A stretch of DNA of 64,000 nt. Origin: Plantago ovata (lineage: Eukaryota; Streptophyta; Magnoliopsida; Lamiales; Plantaginaceae). Numbering within the stretch: the first letter of the stretch is position 1; each line of letters begins with the position of its first letter. The position numbers and the translations under genes are program-made. Location: assembly GCA_028274465.1 (NCBI GenBank), contig CM051457.1:13877097-13941096 (forward strand), read 5' to 3'. The notes beneath the pieces were generated by a model that saw only the letters and a program-made list of their open reading frames with translations, searched no databases and was not told the origin of the DNA. Below, in pieces: positions 61,204 through 64,000 of this stretch.

Positions 61204-63551
61204 TTAGGGTTCAATGATTCGTTGAGTCGAATCGACATATGTAGGATTATCCCTTCTGGTATTGTTCTGTATCTTCATTTTCTTGTTGTGGTTGATCTCG
61301 CCATAGAAGTATGAAACAAATCCCCAGAGCGAGAGGAAAAGGGATACACCCTTTTCAGCTTGGAACTTTTCATGATAGAAAATAACAGCTAAAACTTCTG
61401 TAACTGGAATTAAAACAGCGATCATGATCCCGGACACAAGGGATGAAGCGTAAAATATGATCCCTATGGCTCCCAAGAAGAAACATTGCCAAGTTATAGC
61501 GCTCCAAACTACTACTAGGTAGTATTTTGCCTCTCCGAGTTCATACCTTTTTGCTTCCCTTCCAATTGCCTATAGGGTAACAAAATCACCTTTATCATAT
61601 TTATACTTTCTTTTTTATTTTAAAAACGACTAAAAATTTATTCATTTGAAAAATTTAAACTGAATTAAACTTATTTCTATTGTAACTTTCTAGGGACTTT
61701 CTATTCTCAGGTCGGCTCCGTACCGACCTAAACTCAGGTCTCCATTCAATAGTTGCCATGTGGCGCTTAATTTAATCTCATCCATTCATTTCGGTTCAAA
61801 GTCATTTTTGGTACAATGGATAATAATTAATTTTCTTTAACATTAAAAATCACCACAAAAATACAAAGTAACTATAATGCCCTTAATTTCAATTTATATG
61901 ATTACATATACACGTAAACCTTATTAATTAATCTTAATCACAAATCAAAGTTAATTGATCACAATTAATTTATCCATTTTAATGATACATAAACTATCGA
62001 ACACTTCTAAATAATATACTTCGTAGCTAAAAAAATAAGCCTCTGTTATTGTCCTCTACAAATGTTGTTAGCTACTGCAATTAGATTATGGAAAACAAAT
62101 ATCCATTGAATTGTTGTTGAAATTAATTTGATATATATTGATTAATTTTAATTTTAGTTAAAGTAAATTTTTATTTTTAATTTAATACTTATAAAATAGT
62201 AAGAACTTATTTAAATTATTTAAATGAATTTTTTGAAAGTAGGGGTATAACTGCACATTTATATATTTTTATCAAAATTTAATAATTAGAATGAAATATA
62301 TAATAAAGACCTACGTTTAGGTCGGTACGAAGCCGACCTGAGAATAGAAATCCCCAACTTTCTATTAAACGGATTTGAACTAAATTAAATTAAGTAGATA
62401 TATTATTTTTTCCGATAAATCTACTCTAAATATTTTTCATTTGTTTATTGTACTTCAATTTTAGACGAATTGATATTCCTCGACATTAGTTTGACAAAAT
62501 GATAAGAATAACGTAATATAATAGGCCTAAAGTTGGGTGGTAAGTGGTCCAAATATTACACTGAATCGACTCCTGAGCTGCTGAGCATGACCTTTTCTTT
62601 GTCCATTATAACTTATATTTCTAGAAAGTGATTAAAACATTCTCGATAAAAAAAATTTGCATAGGAATCTCATGAGAGAGAACAAATTTAAAGATTCAAA
62701 TGTTTCATGCATTTTAGCAATATAAAGAAGAAAACTAAAACTAACCTGGAAATCATTGTTGATAATCATCCCGATAGTACAAAATGCTGTAGCAAAGAAA
62801 CACATGACCAATTGTATTTCCAAAACCAACCCATAGCTTAAACTCTCCTTCGCCCTCCTGTATGTCAGCTCCACCAGGGGCAGTACAAACCCGTAAAGCG
62901 CAGCCGCCGAAAACGTCAGGAAAAAGCCTAACCAGTAATCCTTACTCGACTCCCCCTCCGGCCTGTCTGACCCTGTATGCAATCCCAAAACAACCGCACC
63001 AACAGTCAGCAATATTACCGCGTTCACCTGTCACAGAATTAATATAAATGGATTAATTCCACAGCTGTATATAAGTTTGAACTTTAGATGAGATGAATTT
63101 CTTTCATTACCGAGTAGGCAGTGAACTTCTGCCTCACTAACAGGAACGAGAAAACTGCGGTGAACGCCAGGTGGGAGGCTAGGATTAGCGAAGCAGTGGA
63201 AACCGGTAGCTTGGCGACACCGTAAGCGTATAAGTAGTCGTCTAGGCCAGTTAGGACACCAATAACCGCTGACATGACGAAAACTCGGGGACTCATGAGG
63301 ACAATTTTAGTAGGGCTTATGGTGTTTTTGTGGCGGCGCATGTAGGTGAAGAGGAGAGGTATGAAGATGATGGGCCAGCCACCAGTTTCGAGGAAGCTTG
63401 TGAACCAGATGCGTTTGCCGCCACGGATGTAGTAGAGGCGCATCACCATTGGTCCGCCGCAGTTCCCGATTCCGAGGATGAAGAAGTTGAGTATTAGCAT
63501 GCCTGTGTTCGTGGTGGAGCTTGTACCGGCGGTGCTACTGCGCACTTCCAT
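61204..63551 (-). CDS. Purine permease-type (PUP) transporter
   Basis: Exons in coding order 63551-63111, 63027-62746 and 61569-61204, all phase 0, give 362 residues. About ten membrane helices in the drug/metabolite-transporter fold are visible, starting [20 protein letters not shown]. Family landmarks are [88 protein letters not shown], and near the end [19 protein letters not shown] and [12 protein letters not shown]. PUPs move adenine, cytokinins or alkaloids with protons across the plasma membrane or tonoplast; the substrate cannot be predicted. The second intron holds a Mutator-like element. A TATA-like ATATAT lies about 50 bp upstream of the ATG. Confidence 0.92.
61693..62355. mobile_element. 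Mutator-like MITE in a purine permease intron
   Basis: A perfect 9-bp duplication AACTTTCTA (61684-61692 and 62356-62364) flanks inverted repeats of about 50 bp. The left arm begins GGGACTTTCTATTCTCAGGT, and the reverse complement of the right end begins GGGGATTTCTATTCTCAGGT. Each arm contains its own small palindrome (AGGTCGGCTCCGTACCGACCT-like). The AT-rich core has no ORF. It is in intron 2 of the transporter gene (62745-61570). Confidence 0.85.
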
Positions 63552-64000
63552 TGTTTTTGTTTCTTTAACTTAAGATTGTAATGCTTGTGTTTCTCTCATT
63601 CTATATATTCTATCTCTAGTAATTTTCTCATCTTGATTTTTCAGTAATGTTGACTGTATGTCATTGTAACAATCAATCATAGTCAACATGTAGGTCATCA
63701 TATCCTAATCAGTGGTTGCTACTTTGAGAGTGATCAATTGTGCAATGTTTGACTATTCCACGACCAGCCAGGAGAAGCACTACTGGCAACTCCCATCCAA
63801 TGTGGCTCTCTGGCACACCTTGATTGGAGCAGGCCTGTTCAAAACTGTCAGGAACACCTTACACCCTCCAAGTTCAGCTTCAAGGCCAACTTTCGGCTCT
63901 TGGCAAAAACTCGGAGACCTAATGTATTTCCAAGGACATTACTCACAATTGATCACACAGGCTCACCCATTGCCATTGGCAATATTTCAACTCCTGTTAG
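63552..64000. other. 5' flank of the purine permease gene to window end
   Basis: Promoter-side sequence, then from about 63720 a GC-richer stretch without a recognised exon or protein. It may be the edge of another element or gene cut by the window. Confidence 0.35.

Overview
The window reads as nuclear DNA of a eudicot plant. It is AT-rich, its genes are broken by GT-AG introns, and it carries plant-only families: DUF724/Agenet, DUF295 F-box, purine permease, plastid dihydrodipicolinate reductase and IST1-like. Gaps between genes are packed with small DNA transposons, Helitrons and LINE debris. I could not fix the family or species.

Genes from left to right: (1) an Agenet/DUF724 protein with an AT-hook, + strand, 6903-13212, with a one-base frame break in its first coding exon; (2) methionine aminopeptidase 2, +, 16631-21881, intact with all six metal ligands; (3) a CCHC zinc-knuckle plus PSP spliceosome-associated protein, +, 28161-31490; (4) a cytochrome b561-type ascorbate ferrireductase, +, 33062-34524; (5) an F-box/DUF295 gene, -, 35796-36986; (6) an F-box/FBA gene, -, 37687-38766; (7) plastid 4-hydroxy-tetrahydrodipicolinate reductase (lysine pathway), +, 40391-43882; (8) a small RNase D/WRN-type exonuclease-fold protein with most catalytic acids replaced, -, 44196-44801; (9) a second F-box/DUF295 gene, +, 49540-50643; (10) an IST1-like ESCRT regulator, -, 51106-53412; (11) a purine permease-type transporter, -, 61204-63551. 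These are separate housekeeping or accessory genes, not an operon or cluster. The only local theme is three F-box genes within 15 kb.

Mobile DNA is the richest part. Several short elements can be delimited from their termini and target duplications: two Mutator-like elements with 9-bp duplications (48476-49295 and 61693-62355), three hAT-like elements with 8-bp duplications (15668-16203, 39209-40001, 60345-60644), Stowaway-like TA elements (3934-4194, 45165-45420 and a nested pair at 59648-60138), and one unassigned 351-bp inverted-repeat element (32375-32725). Four Helitron-type 3' termini (hairpin plus CTAG) are visible at 2508, 2969, 45945 and 57458. The one ending at 57458 spans about 2.9 kb and carries RPA-like OB-fold exons. 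LINE material lies at about 500-740 and as an ORF1-only derivative at 24717-26030. I saw no LTR retroelement, endogenous virus, CRISPR array, rRNA gene or complete tRNA gene.

No clearly new biochemical system stands out. The best leads are the degenerate exonuclease-fold gene, the RPA-bearing Helitron, the stacked hairpins inside the Mutator-like element, and a 34-bp-arm hairpin just downstream of an F-box gene.
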